Shown here: positions 1 to 7,404 of the stretch, one piece after another
Position numbering within the stretch: position 1 is the stretch's first letter
Layout: the number at the start of each line of letters is the position of its first letter
Source: Bifidobacterium phasiani
GTDB lineage: Bacteria; Actinomycetota; Actinomycetes; Actinomycetales; Bifidobacteriaceae
Reading direction: 5' to 3'
Assembly: GCF_019331775.1 (NCBI RefSeq)
Contig: NZ_JAHBBD010000012.1
Location: 1-64,000 of the forward strand
DNA length: 64,000 nt
Program-made: the position numbers and the translations under genes
The notes under the pieces: generated by a model
What the model saw: only the letters and a program-made list of their open reading frames with translations
The model's database searches: none
What the model was told of the DNA's origin: nothing

Positions 1-183
1 CAGCAACGGGCCCACCGAGGCCATCAACGGCAGGCTCGAACACCTGCGCGGCATCGCCCTCGGCTTCACCAACCTCGGCAACTACATCACCAGAAGCCTC
101 CTGCACGCCGGAGGATTCAGACAAACCATACGGGAACGAATCTCACAACCATGAACCCGACACACACGAAAACCGGAAGAGCC
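1..183 (+). mobile_element. Right end of an ISL3-family insertion sequence (left part outside window)
   Basis: The stretch holds the C-terminal 50 codons of a transposase and ends at about 183 with GGAAGAGCC, whose reverse complement starts GGCTCTT, as ISL3-family terminal inverted repeats do. The next 8 bases (GACAAGGG, 184-191) would be the right copy of an 8-bp target duplication, but the left copy lies outside the window. The boundary is inferred from the motif only. The element abuts the putative pyrD terminator. Confidence 0.65.
2..154 (+). CDS. ISL3 family transposase, C-terminal fragment
   Basis: Only the last 50 residues are in the window, so the start is not visible. The motif SNGPTEAINGRLEHLRGIAL followed by a conserved GF.NL.NYI segment is the typical end of the DDE transposase of ISL3-family elements in bifidobacteria and other actinobacteria; the Glu of NGPTEAxN belongs to the catalytic acidic triad region. 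The frame is open up to a TGA at 152-154. Whether the whole gene is intact cannot be told from this side. It probably serves only its own element and has no functional link with pyrD downstream. Confidence 0.85.
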   Translation, partial: SNGPTEAINGRLEHLRGIALGFTNLGNYITRSLLHAGGFRQTIRERISQP

Positions 184-188
184 GACAA

Positions 189-220
189 GGGGCCGTGCAC
201 CCGATCGGATGCACGGCCCC
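189..220 (-). terminator. Hairpin after pyrD
   Basis: A perfect 11-bp stem (189-199 pairs with 210-220; arm GGGGCCGTGCA) with a 10-nt loop sits 22 bases beyond the pyrD stop on the minus strand. The following minus-strand bases contain only a short T pair, so efficiency is uncertain. Confidence 0.55.
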
Positions 221-242
221 TGCCGTATGCGGATGCGGCGGA

Positions 243-1391
243 TCAGGCGTCGACGCCCACCGCGTCGGCGACGTGCTCGAAGCCGTCGCGGCGCAGCAGC
301 TCGGCCAGGCCGCGCTTGAACACGGTGATCTGCTGCGGGCCGCGGTACATCAGCGCGCTGACGAACATGACCAGGCTGGAGCCGCTGCGGATCTTGGCGT
401 AGGCCTGCTCGGGCGTGAACACGCCGCCGATGCCGGCGATGGCCAGGCGGTCGCCGAACTCGCGGTAGGCGCGGCGGATCATCGCGTTGCTGGCGCGGTA
501 CGTCGGGCCGCCGGACAGGCCGCCCTCCCAGTCGCGCGGGATCTCCAGGCCGGTGCGGTCCTTCTGCAGGTTGGCGATGCTCACGCCCTGCACATTGTGC
601 TCGGCGAGCACGGCCAGCAGGTCGCGGAACTCCTCCCAGCTCTTGTTCAGCGGCATCTTCACCAGCGTCGGCTGCGGACGCTCGACCGTGTCGAGCGCGG
701 CGAACAGGCGGTCGAGGTTCTCCGGGCTTTCGGTGAACGGCTCGCCGGCGCGCGTGTTCGGGCAGGAGACGTTCACCTCGACCATCGCGCTGCGCCCTGC
801 CGCGCGCTCCAGCGAGATGCGGTAGTCCTCGATGCCCTCGTCGATGTCGCCGGCCAGCTCGTCGTTCGTGCGGGCGATGGAGATCGAGACCTGCATCGAT
901 CCGGCCTGCGTCCAGGCCTTCTCGGCGCGTGGGATCACCCGCTCGCTGCCGTCGTTGGCCAGGCCGACGTGCACCATCATCGAATCGTATTCGGGCAGGC
1001 GGTGGAACCACGGCCGGGGGTTGCCCGCGCACGGGCGCGAGGTGACCGATCCGATCGTCTCGAAGCCGAAGCCGGCGTGGTCGAGCAGCACCGGCATGTC
1101 GCAGTTCTTGTCGAGGCCGGCCGACAGGCCGAAGGGGTTCGCGAAGTCGACGCCCATCACCGTGGTCTCCAGCACGGGGTCGGTGTAGTCGAGCATCTCG
1201 CGCAGCAGCCACATCAGCGGCGGGATGTTCCGGGTGACGCGGCAGAACTCGATCATCTGGTCGTGCGCCACGTCGGGGGTGTGGTTGAACACGAAGTGCG
1301 GCTTGACGATGTGCTTGTAGCCGAAGGTGAACAGGTCGGTGGTCGCCTTGTTGACGGCGTCATGCCAGAAGCTTTCGGAAACGTAGGTCAT
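243..1391 (-). CDS. pyrD: Dihydroorotate dehydrogenase (class 2, quinone-type)
   Basis: The 382-residue protein matches the class 2 dihydroorotate dehydrogenase family, which oxidises dihydroorotate to orotate in pyrimidine synthesis using FMN and passes electrons to membrane quinone. Visible family features are the N-terminal helical part (WLLREMLDY), the FMN-barrel start NPFGLSAGLDKN near residue 86, the active-site segment VNVSCPNT with Ser as in class 2 enzymes, and the C-terminal GIGGVFTPEQAYAKIRSGSS phosphate-binding loop. Length fits the family. ATG 1391 has an AGGAG only 2 nt upstream and a CACAAT box 7 nt upstream, so a leaderless start is likely. It is divergent from the galactose operon and apparently a single gene. 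Confidence 0.95.
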   Translation of the reverse strand: MTYVSESFWHDAVNKATTDLFTFGYKHIVKPHFVFNHTPDVAHDQMIEFCRVTRNIPPLMWLLREMLDYTDPVLETTVMGVDFANPFGLSAGLDKNCDMPVLLDHAGFGFETIGSVTSRPCAGNPRPWFHRLPEYDSMMVHVGLANDGSERVIPRAEKAWTQAGSMQVSISIARTNDELAGDIDEGIEDYRISLERAAGRSAMVEVNVSCPNTRAGEPFTESPENLDRLFAALDTVERPQPTLVKMPLNKSWEEFRDLLAVLAEHNVQGVSIANLQKDRTGLEIPRDWEGGLSGGPTYRASNAMIRRAYREFGDRLAIAGIGGVFTPEQAYAKIRSGSSLVMFVSALMYRGPQQITVFKRGLAELLRRDGFEHVADAVGVDA

Positions 1392-1404
1392 GGCTCCTAT
1401 TGTG
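1392..1404 (-). promoter_or_regulatory. Putative leaderless -10 box for pyrD
   Basis: On the minus strand CACAAT (1404-1399) is followed by 7 nt (AGGAGCC) and then ATG. The same geometry precedes mutY and mazG in this window. No convincing -35 hexamer was found. Confidence 0.45.
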
Positions 1405-1490
1405 TCACCTCCGGGCGCCGGGCGGTAGCCGCCGTCCGCGGGTGCGTGGCGGACCGCGTCCGCGGGCGGCGACGGCCGTCGATTCGCCGC

Positions 1491-1609
1491 GTGAATGTGA
1501 GATTTTGCGCGTTTCCTGCGATGTTTGCGTTCTCTTCGGCGTGTCGAACCCCAAAATCGAACGTCTCAGCTTGTGATTTTGGGTGAATGTGTGCGATAAT
1601 GTTCGCATG
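1491..1609 (+). promoter_or_regulatory. Promoter and candidate operators of the galactose operon
   Basis: TTGTGA (1571-1576), an 18-bp spacer and GATAAT (1595-1600) place the transcription start at or near the ATG at 1607, giving a leaderless mRNA. Around it lie symmetric sequences that could bind the DeoR-type regulator: CCCAAAATC/GATTTTGGG (1550-1558 and 1575-1583, overlapping the -35), TGCGA/TCGCA (1592-1596 and 1603-1607, overlapping the -10 and the start), and a direct repeat GTGAATGTG (1491-1499 and 1583-1591). Autoregulation is inferred. Confidence 0.55.
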
Positions 1610-2410
1610 ATTTCATCGCAACGTCAGCATCTCATCCTGAGCCGACTGCGCACGCGCGGCGCGGTGCGCATCACGGCCCTGTCCAAGGAGCTCGGCGTCT
1701 CCGCGATGACCATCCGCCGCGACATCGCCGAGCTCGCCGACAAGGGGCTGCTCAAGCGCGTGCACGGCGGCGCCGTCACCACCAGCACGCTGCTGAGCGA
1801 ACCGCTGTTCTCCGTCAAGTCCCAGATGGACGTCGGCCTCAAGGACGCCATCGCGCGCGAGGCCGTCTCGTACGTCGCCCCCGGCGACGTCATCGCCATC
1901 GGCGGCGGCACCACGGCGTACGTCTTCGCGCAGCACCTGCTCGAATCGCAGCAGGCCAGCGGCATCACGATCCTCACCAACTCGATTCCCGTCGCCGAGC
2001 TCGTGCAGGCGCTCGAATCGAAGGACGTCGAGGTCATCGTCACCGGCGGCGTGATCACGCGGTCCAACTCTCTGGTCGGGCCGATCGCGGACAAGGTCAT
2101 CGCATCGCTGCGCGTGAACACGGTGTTCCTGGGCACGCATTCGGTGTCGATCCCGCGCGGGTTCCTGATGCCGAACTCGCTGGAGGCGGCCACCGACATG
2201 GCGATGATGGACATCGCCGACCGCACCATCATCCTGACCGACCACACGAAGTGGAGCAGCACGTCGCTGTCGCTGTTCGCCCGCTTCGACCAGGTGGACA
2301 CGGTCATCACCGACGACGGGCTCGACCCCGACTCCGTCGCCAAGACCCGAGATTTGGTCAAAGAGCTCGTCCTGGCCCACCAGAGCGAGCAAACCGAGGA
2401 AAGTGAGTGA
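1607..2410 (+). CDS. DeoR-family transcriptional regulator of the galactose operon
   Basis: The 267-residue protein has the DeoR architecture: an N-terminal winged helix-turn-helix (residues about 5-58, with LSKELGVSAMTIRRDIAEL) and a C-terminal sugar-phosphate-binding domain of the ribose-5-phosphate-isomerase-like fold, including GGGTTAYVFA and the ILTNSIPVAEL segment. It is the first gene of an operon with galT and galK, so it most likely senses a galactose-pathway phosphate ester and controls its own operon; the ligand is inferred. ATG 1607 is chosen because GATAAT lies 6 nt upstream (leaderless); an in-frame GTG at 1583 would lie upstream of that box. Its stop overlaps the GTG start of galT by 4 nt. 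Confidence 0.88.
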   Translation: MISSQRQHLILSRLRTRGAVRITALSKELGVSAMTIRRDIAELADKGLLKRVHGGAVTTSTLLSEPLFSVKSQMDVGLKDAIAREAVSYVAPGDVIAIGGGTTAYVFAQHLLESQQASGITILTNSIPVAELVQALESKDVEVIVTGGVITRSNSLVGPIADKVIASLRVNTVFLGTHSVSIPRGFLMPNSLEAATDMAMMDIADRTIILTDHTKWSSTSLSLFARFDQVDTVITDDGLDPDSVAKTRDLVKELVLAHQSEQTEESE

Positions 2411-3666
2411 TAACCATGGCCGAATTCGCGAATTACGTTCCCGGTCCGTACGCCGCGGAGCACATTCGCATCACGCCGACCACGCTGGCGGACGGACGTG
2501 ACTTCTTCTATCTGGACGACGACCCCGAGTATGTCAGCGGCGCCAAGACCCGCGAGCTCGAGGACCCCCGCCCGCTGGCCTACCGCTTCGCCAACCAGCT
2601 GAACGCCGCCGGCGAGGAGGTGCCGTACGCCGCCCCGGAGATGCGCCGCGACCCGCTGACCGGCGACTGGATCCCGATGGCCACCGCGCGCATGAACCGG
2701 CCGATCACCGCCGGCCCCGGCGCCACCGCCACCGGCAACCCGCTGGCCGCCCGCAAGCCCGGCGACCCCTACCAGGACAACGAGGTCCCCGACACCGACT
2801 ACAACGTCGTCGTCTTCGAGAACCGCTTCCCGTCGATGGTGCGCGTGCCCGGCCGCTCCGAGGCCGTGGACTACGTGGACGGCAACCCGCTGTGGGAGCG
2901 CAGGCTCGCCGCCGGCCGCTGCGAGGTCATCTGCTTCGACCCCGACGAGAACGGCCTGCCCGCCGACCTGCCGGTGCGCCGCCTGCGCACCGTCGTGGAG
3001 GCCTGGGCCTTCCGCACCGCCGAGATCTCCACGATGGAGGGCATCGAGCAGATCTTCCCGTTCGAGAACCACGGCCAGGAGATCGGCGTCTCGCTGGCGC
3101 ACCCGCACGGCCAGGTGTACTGCTACCCGTTCATCGCCCCGAAGATGGAGTCCGAGCTCAAGCACACCGAGGCGTACTTCGAGCGCACCGGCGGCAACCT
3201 GCTCAAGGACATCATGAACGCCGAGATCGAGGCGGGGGAGCGCGTGGTCATGCGCAACCACAGCTGGGTGGCCTACGTGCCGGCCGCCGCCCGCTGGCCC
3301 CTCGAGGTGCACGTGGCCCCGGTGCGCGACGTGCTCACCCTCGACCAGCTCGACGACCAGGAGCGCTGGGACCTCGCCCAGATGTACTCGACGCTGCTCA
3401 AGCGCGGCAACGCGTTCTTCGACAAGGGCGACGGCAAGGGCATGGACCTGCCGTACATCGCCGCCTGGCACCAGGCGCCGATCCACGACGCCCGCCGCGA
3501 GCACTACCGCCTGAACCTGCAGTTCTTCTCGTTCCGCCGCGCCGCGAACAAGATCAAGTACCTCGCCGGCTCCGAGTCCGGCATGGCCGCCTGGATCTCG
3601 GACACGACCCCGGAGCTCATCGCCCGGCGCTTCCACGAGCTCGGCCCGATCGACATCGACGACTGA
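2407..3666 (+). CDS. galT: Galactose-1-phosphate uridylyltransferase
   Basis: This is the Leloir-pathway enzyme that exchanges UMP between UDP-glucose and galactose-1-phosphate. The protein (419 residues from GTG, 416 from the alternative ATG at 2416) contains the active-site motif SLAHPHGQVY, where the second His of HPH is the uridylylated nucleophile, and the N-terminal RRDPLTGDWIPMATARMNRP segment. GTG 2407 is preferred on sequence grounds because GAGGA (2396-2400) is 6 nt upstream and it overlaps the regulator stop as GTGA; from ATG 2416 that site would be 15 nt away, but MAEFANYV is a plausible N-terminus too. galK follows after 35 nt, so both are probably co-transcribed. Confidence 0.95.
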   Translation: MITMAEFANYVPGPYAAEHIRITPTTLADGRDFFYLDDDPEYVSGAKTRELEDPRPLAYRFANQLNAAGEEVPYAAPEMRRDPLTGDWIPMATARMNRPITAGPGATATGNPLAARKPGDPYQDNEVPDTDYNVVVFENRFPSMVRVPGRSEAVDYVDGNPLWERRLAAGRCEVICFDPDENGLPADLPVRRLRTVVEAWAFRTAEISTMEGIEQIFPFENHGQEIGVSLAHPHGQVYCYPFIAPKMESELKHTEAYFERTGGNLLKDIMNAEIEAGERVVMRNHSWVAYVPAAARWPLEVHVAPVRDVLTLDQLDDQERWDLAQMYSTLLKRGNAFFDKGDGKGMDLPYIAAWHQAPIHDARREHYRLNLQFFSFRRAANKIKYLAGSESGMAAWISDTTPELIARRFHELGPIDIDD

Positions 3667-3701
3667 CCGGCGGACAGCCCGACGACAAAGGACGAAGACA
3701 C

Positions 3702-4952
3702 ATGACTTCCGTTACGTTCATCGAACCCATCTCCCACGACGACGGCGTCGCCCGGGCCGCCGCCCTGTTCCGCGCCACGTTCGGCCAGGAGCCGGCGGGC
3801 GTGTGGGCCGCCCCCGGCCGCGTCAACCTGATCGGCGAGCACACCGACTACAACGCCGGCCTGTGCCTGCCGATCGCGCTGCCGCACCGCACCTTCCTCG
3901 CGCTCAGGCCGCGCGAGGACACCACGGTCCGCCTCGTCTCCGACGTGGACCCGACCGCCGTGGCCGGCGCCGAGCTCGACGGCCTCAAGGCCCGCGGCGT
4001 CTCCGGCTGGGCGGCGTACCCGACCGGCGTGGCCTGGGCCATGCGCGAGGCCGGCTTCGACCAGGTCCGCGGCTTCGACGCGGCCTACGTCTCCTGCGTG
4101 CCGCTCGGCTCCGGCCTGAGCTCCTCCGCCGCGATGACCTGCGTGACCGCGCTCGCCCTCGACGACGTGCACGGCCTGGGCCACGGCGCCACCGACGAGG
4201 GCCGCGTGACGCTGATCGACATGGCCATCCGCTCCGAGAACGAGATGGCCGGCGCCTCGACCGGCGGCCTCGACCAGAACGCCTCGATGCGCTGCACCGC
4301 CGGCCACGCGATCCGCCTCGACTGCCGGCCCGGCCTGAGCGCCGTCGACAGCGTCTCCCAGCAGGAGTTCGACCTGGAGAAGCACGGCCTCGAGCTGCTC
4401 GTGGTCGACACCCAGGCCCAGCACCAGCTCAACGACGGTCAGTACGAGCAGCGCCGCCGCACCTGCGAGCAGGCCGCGGCCATCCTCGGCGACCCGCATC
4501 TGCGCGCCACCGCCGAGCGGATCGCCGCCTCGGACGACCCGCAGGCCGCGCTCGCCGCGGTGCTCGACCGCCTGCCCGACGAGACGATGCGCCGCCGCGT
4601 GCGCCACGTGGTCACCGAGATCGGCCGCGTCGACGAGTTCGTCGCGGCGTTCGCCGCCGGCGACATCGCCGAGTCCGGCCGTCTGTTCAACGCCTCGCAC
4701 GACTCGCTGCGCGACGACTACGAGGTCACCGTGGACGAGCTCGACGTCGCGGTGGACGTCGCCCGCGCCAACGGCGCGTACGGCGCCCGCATGACCGGCG
4801 GCGGCTTCGGCGGCTCGATCATCGCGCTGGTCGACAAGGGCCGCGGCCAGCAGGTCGCGCAGCTGATCGCCGACGAGTTCGCGGCGCGCGGCTTCCACGC
4901 GCCGCGCGCACTCGCCGCGGTCGCCTCCGCCTCCGCCGGTCGCGAGGCCTGA
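3702..4952 (+). CDS. galK: Galactokinase
   Basis: The 416-residue GHMP-family kinase phosphorylates galactose to galactose-1-phosphate, the substrate of GalT just upstream. Diagnostic motifs are the galactokinase signature GRVNLIGEHTDYN near residue 41, the ATP-binding loop GSGLSSSAA near residue 136, and the C-terminal GHMP motif GGGFGGS near residue 366. ATG 3702 is the start that gives the normal family N-terminus. A long imperfect hairpin at 5014-5061 may end the operon. Confidence 0.96.
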   Translation: MTSVTFIEPISHDDGVARAAALFRATFGQEPAGVWAAPGRVNLIGEHTDYNAGLCLPIALPHRTFLALRPREDTTVRLVSDVDPTAVAGAELDGLKARGVSGWAAYPTGVAWAMREAGFDQVRGFDAAYVSCVPLGSGLSSSAAMTCVTALALDDVHGLGHGATDEGRVTLIDMAIRSENEMAGASTGGLDQNASMRCTAGHAIRLDCRPGLSAVDSVSQQEFDLEKHGLELLVVDTQAQHQLNDGQYEQRRRTCEQAAAILGDPHLRATAERIAASDDPQAALAAVLDRLPDETMRRRVRHVVTEIGRVDEFVAAFAAGDIAESGRLFNASHDSLRDDYEVTVDELDVAVDVARANGAYGARMTGGGFGGSIIALVDKGRGQQVAQLIADEFAARGFHAPRALAAVASASAGREA

Positions 4953-5013
4953 TCGCCGATTCCGGCATCCGGGGTCCTGCGGGACCCTGCGGGATTCGGT
5001 GAGACTATGCCGG

Positions 5014-5061
5014 GAAAGCGGCCGGGGAGAGGCCTGTCACGGTTTTTCCCCGGTCGCTTTC
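5014..5061 (+). terminator. Long hairpin downstream of galK
   Basis: A 15-bp stem with one G:T wobble (5014-5028 with 5047-5061) and an 18-nt loop containing five Ts lies 61 bases after galK. There is no U-tract after the stem, so it may end transcription weakly or only protect mRNA ends. A smaller GGGTCC/GGACCC hairpin precedes it (4972-4987). Confidence 0.45.
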
Positions 5062-5187
5062 GTATGCGTGACGCGTGCTGTTGCGGACGGTATGCGGGTA
5101 AACCGATGGGGTTGCACGACTACGGCCGCTGCTGCCGCAGTGCTGCCGTGCATGGTTCATCCGACGCGGCTTGACGGCGGCAGTCCC

Positions 5188-5193
5188 TATACT
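5188..5193 (+). promoter_or_regulatory. Putative -10 box (TATACT) for the ACT/PFL operon
   Basis: TATACT lies 48 nt before the ATG at 5242 and stands out in GC-rich sequence. No well-spaced -35 was found; a TTGACG at 5171-5176 is only 11 bp upstream. Confidence 0.4.
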
Positions 5194-5241
5194 GGGGGCA
5201 TTCATCCAACCGGCATCTCGCGAGAACAGGGAGACCCACGC

Positions 5242-5514
5242 ATGAACAAGGCCATCATCACCGTCGTCGGCCAGGACACCGTCGGCATCATCGCCCGCGT
5301 CTGCACGTACCTTTCCGAACATCAGGTCAACGTGCTCGACATCTCCCAGACCATCATCGACGGGTTCTTCAACATGATGATGATCGTCGACTACACGAAC
5401 GCCGACACCGAATTCGGCGCCATGGTCACCGACCTGGATGCGCTCGGCGAGCAGATCGGCGTCAAGATCCGTTGCCAGCGCGAGGAGATCTTCACCAAGA
5501 TGCACCGTGTCTGA
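5242..5514 (+). CDS. ACT domain-containing protein (UPF0237 family)
   Basis: The 90-residue protein is a single ACT domain. It opens with the typical beta-strand and helix TVVGQDTVGIIARVCTYLSE and continues with NVLDISQTIIDGFFNMMMIV. The UPF0237 group resembles GcvR-type amino-acid-sensing regulators, but no enzymatic or DNA-binding domain is attached and the ligand is unknown. ATG 5242 is preceded by an AGGGAGA ribosome-binding site (5228-5234). The PFL-family gene follows 63 nt later. This ACT-UPF0210 pairing recurs in many bacteria and archaea, which suggests that the two products work together. Confidence 0.85.
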   Translation: MNKAIITVVGQDTVGIIARVCTYLSEHQVNVLDISQTIIDGFFNMMMIVDYTNADTEFGAMVTDLDALGEQIGVKIRCQREEIFTKMHRV

Positions 5515-5577
5515 CGGCTGCCCGGCAGCTCGTCACGCACCATCCAACCCGAAGATCGCACCGAAGGGAACATGCAC

Positions 5578-6942
5578 ATGCTGAACATCATGGAGGTCCA
5601 CGAGACCAATCAGATGATCGAGCAGGAGAAGCTCGACGTCCGCACCATCACGATGGGCATCTCGCTGCTCGACTGCGCCGGCGCCGACGTGGACGTGGTC
5701 GCCGAGAACATCTACCGCAAGATCACCACCTATGCCAAGGATCTGGTCGCCACCGGCGAGGCCATCGAACGCGACTACGGCATCCCGATCGTCAACAAGC
5801 GCATCACCGTCACCCCGATCTCGCTGGTCGGAGCCGGCTGCTGCGCGTCGTCCGGGGACTTCGTCAAGCTCGCGCACGCGCTCGACCGGGCCGCCAAGCA
5901 GGTCGGCGTCGACCTGATCGGCGGCTATTCGGCGCTCGTCTCCAAGGCGATGACCCCGGCCGAGGAGATGCTGATCCGCTCGCTGCCGCAGGCGCTGAGC
6001 GAGACCGACATCGTCTGCTCGTCGGTGAACGTCGGCTCCACCAAGACCGGCATCGACATGAACGCGGTCGAGCTGCTCGGCCACATCATCAAGGACATCG
6101 CCTACGCCACGCGCGACAACGACAGCTACGGCTGCGTCAAGTTCGTCGCGTTCTGCAACGCCCCGGACGACAACCCGTTCATGGCGGGCGGCTTCCACGG
6201 CGTCACCGAGGGCGACGCGGTCATCAACGTCGGCGTCTCCGGGCCCGGCGTGGTCTCCCGCGCCCTCGACGAGGCCGAGGGCCGCGACTTCGAGTTCCTG
6301 TGCGAGACGATCAAGCGCACCGCGTTCAAGATCACGCGCGTCGGCCAGCTCGTGGCTCAGGAGGCCAGCCGCCGCCTCGGCATCCCCTTCGGCATCATCG
6401 ACCTGTCGCTGGCGCCCACCCCGGCCGTCGGCGATTCGGTCGGCGAGGTGCTCGAGAAGATCGGTCTGGAGCAGGTCGGCGCGCCCGGCACCACCGCGGC
6501 GCTCGCGATGCTCAACGACCAGGTCAAGAAGGGCGGCATCATGGCGTCCTCGTACGTGGGCGGCCTGTCCGGCGCGTTCATCCCGGTCTCCGAGGACAGG
6601 AACATGATCGACGCGGCCGGTTCGGGCTGCCTGACCATCGAGAAGCTCGAGGCGATGACCTGCGTGTGCTCGGTCGGCCTCGACATGATCGCCATCCCCG
6701 GCGACACCACGGCCGCCACGATCTCCGGCATCATCGCCGACGAGGCGGCCATCGGCATGGTCAACCAGAAGACCACGGCCGTGCGCATCATCCCGGTGTA
6801 CGGCAAGGGCGTCGGCGACTCGGCGGAGTTCGGCGGCCTGATGGGCTACGCGCCGATCATGCCGGTCAACCGGGCCGGCTGCGAGGCGTTCGTGACGCGC
6901 GGCGGCCGCATCCCCGCGCCGATTCACAGCTTCAAGAACTAG
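5578..6942 (+). CDS. PFL family protein (UPF0210)
   Basis: The protein (454 residues from ATG 5578; an ATG at 5572 gives 456) belongs to the UPF0210/DUF711 family, which shares the glycyl-radical-enzyme-like fold and is often labelled PFL family. Recognisable parts are [20 protein letters not shown] at the N-terminus, [15 protein letters not shown] near residue 85, and the C-terminal [12 protein letters not shown]. The reaction is unknown. ATG 5578 was preferred because AAGGGA (5564-5569) is 8 nt upstream, against 2 nt for ATG 5572. It forms a likely operon with the ACT-domain gene and is followed by a strong intrinsic terminator at 6985-7017. Confidence 0.87.
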   Translation: MLNIMEVHETNQMIEQEKLDVRTITMGISLLDCAGADVDVVAENIYRKITTYAKDLVATGEAIERDYGIPIVNKRITVTPISLVGAGCCASSGDFVKLAHALDRAAKQVGVDLIGGYSALVSKAMTPAEEMLIRSLPQALSETDIVCSSVNVGSTKTGIDMNAVELLGHIIKDIAYATRDNDSYGCVKFVAFCNAPDDNPFMAGGFHGVTEGDAVINVGVSGPGVVSRALDEAEGRDFEFLCETIKRTAFKITRVGQLVAQEASRRLGIPFGIIDLSLAPTPAVGDSVGEVLEKIGLEQVGAPGTTAALAMLNDQVKKGGIMASSYVGGLSGAFIPVSEDRNMIDAAGSGCLTIEKLEAMTCVCSVGLDMIAIPGDTTAATISGIIADEAAIGMVNQKTTAVRIIPVYGKGVGDSAEFGGLMGYAPIMPVNRAGCEAFVTRGGRIPAPIHSFKN

Positions 6943-6984
6943 CCCCGCGGCTTGCGGTCCGGACGCTCCGGCGCCGGGCCTCCC

Positions 6985-7017
6985 GGGCTCCCCGCGCGCA
7001 TCGCCGGGAGCCCTTTT
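6985..7017 (+). terminator. Intrinsic terminator of the ACT-PFL operon
   Basis: GGGCTCCC (6985-6992) pairs perfectly with GGGAGCCC (7006-7013), with a 13-nt GC-rich loop, and is followed directly by TTTT (7014-7017). It lies 42 bases after the PFL stop. Confidence 0.85.
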
Positions 7018-7048
7018 GCATATCGCATAGCCCTTTCCGCATGAGATG

Positions 7049-7257
7049 GGTTTCCCCCATGAGATGGGCCATTTCATCGGGAGGGGCCATCTCATTGGAG
7101 GGGGCCATTTCATCGAAAAGGGCCTTTGCATCGGATAGGCCTTTGCATTGGATGGGCTTTTGCGCCGGATAGGCTTTTGGATTGAATGGGCTTTCGGCTC
7201 GGATAGGCCTTTGCATCGGATAGGCCTTTGCGTCGGATGAGGCTTCTGGATCGGATG
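7049..7257. repeat. Degenerate 17-18 bp tandem repeat array (12 full units)
   Basis: Twelve consecutive units starting with GGCC, GGCT or GGTT can be laid end to end: four of 18 bp (7049-7120), then mostly 17 bp (7121-7257). A typical unit is GGCCTTTGCATCGGATA (identical at 7121-7137 and 7206-7222); the earlier type is GGCCATTTCATCG plus a variable GGAGG-like end. Partial units flank the array (about 7029-7048 and 7258-7269). There are no unique spacers, so it is not a CRISPR array, and the ORFs across it on the minus strand merely echo the repeat. Confidence 0.85.
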
Positions 7258-7325
7258 GGTTTGCATCAGCCGGCGCCGCTTGCCATCAGGGAATCGCTCC
7301 CGGCATCGCAGGGCTTTCACCCCAA

Positions 7326-7397
7326 CGCACAATGTGCAGTTCTTCACGCTGAGCGCCGGATAATTCCCTCTCAGCGTGAAGAACTGCACATTGTGCG
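7326..7397. repeat. Perfect 28-bp inverted repeat (hairpin element)
   Basis: The arms at 7326-7353 and 7370-7397 are perfect 28-nt complements around a 16-nt loop; the arm begins CGCACAATGTGCAGTTCTTC. With one mismatch the pairing extends to 7321 and 7402. It lies 8 bases beyond the stop of the CmpB-like gene on the minus strand, so it could end its transcription, but its length and perfection go beyond an ordinary terminator. Confidence 0.85.
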
Positions 7398-7404
7398 CTG
7401 GGTA

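Noticed and set aside
5171-5193. TTGACG ... TATACT as a full promoter
   Set aside because: The spacing is only 11 bp; only the -10 element was kept.
7049-7257. CRISPR array
   Set aside because: Units are contiguous and degenerate, with no spacers of uniform length and no cas genes.
6932-7389. Minus-strand ORFs across the tandem array, giving Pro/Lys/Met repeat peptides
   Set aside because: The repeat alternates between 17 and 18 bp, so the frame is not kept; there is no ribosome-binding site and no known family.
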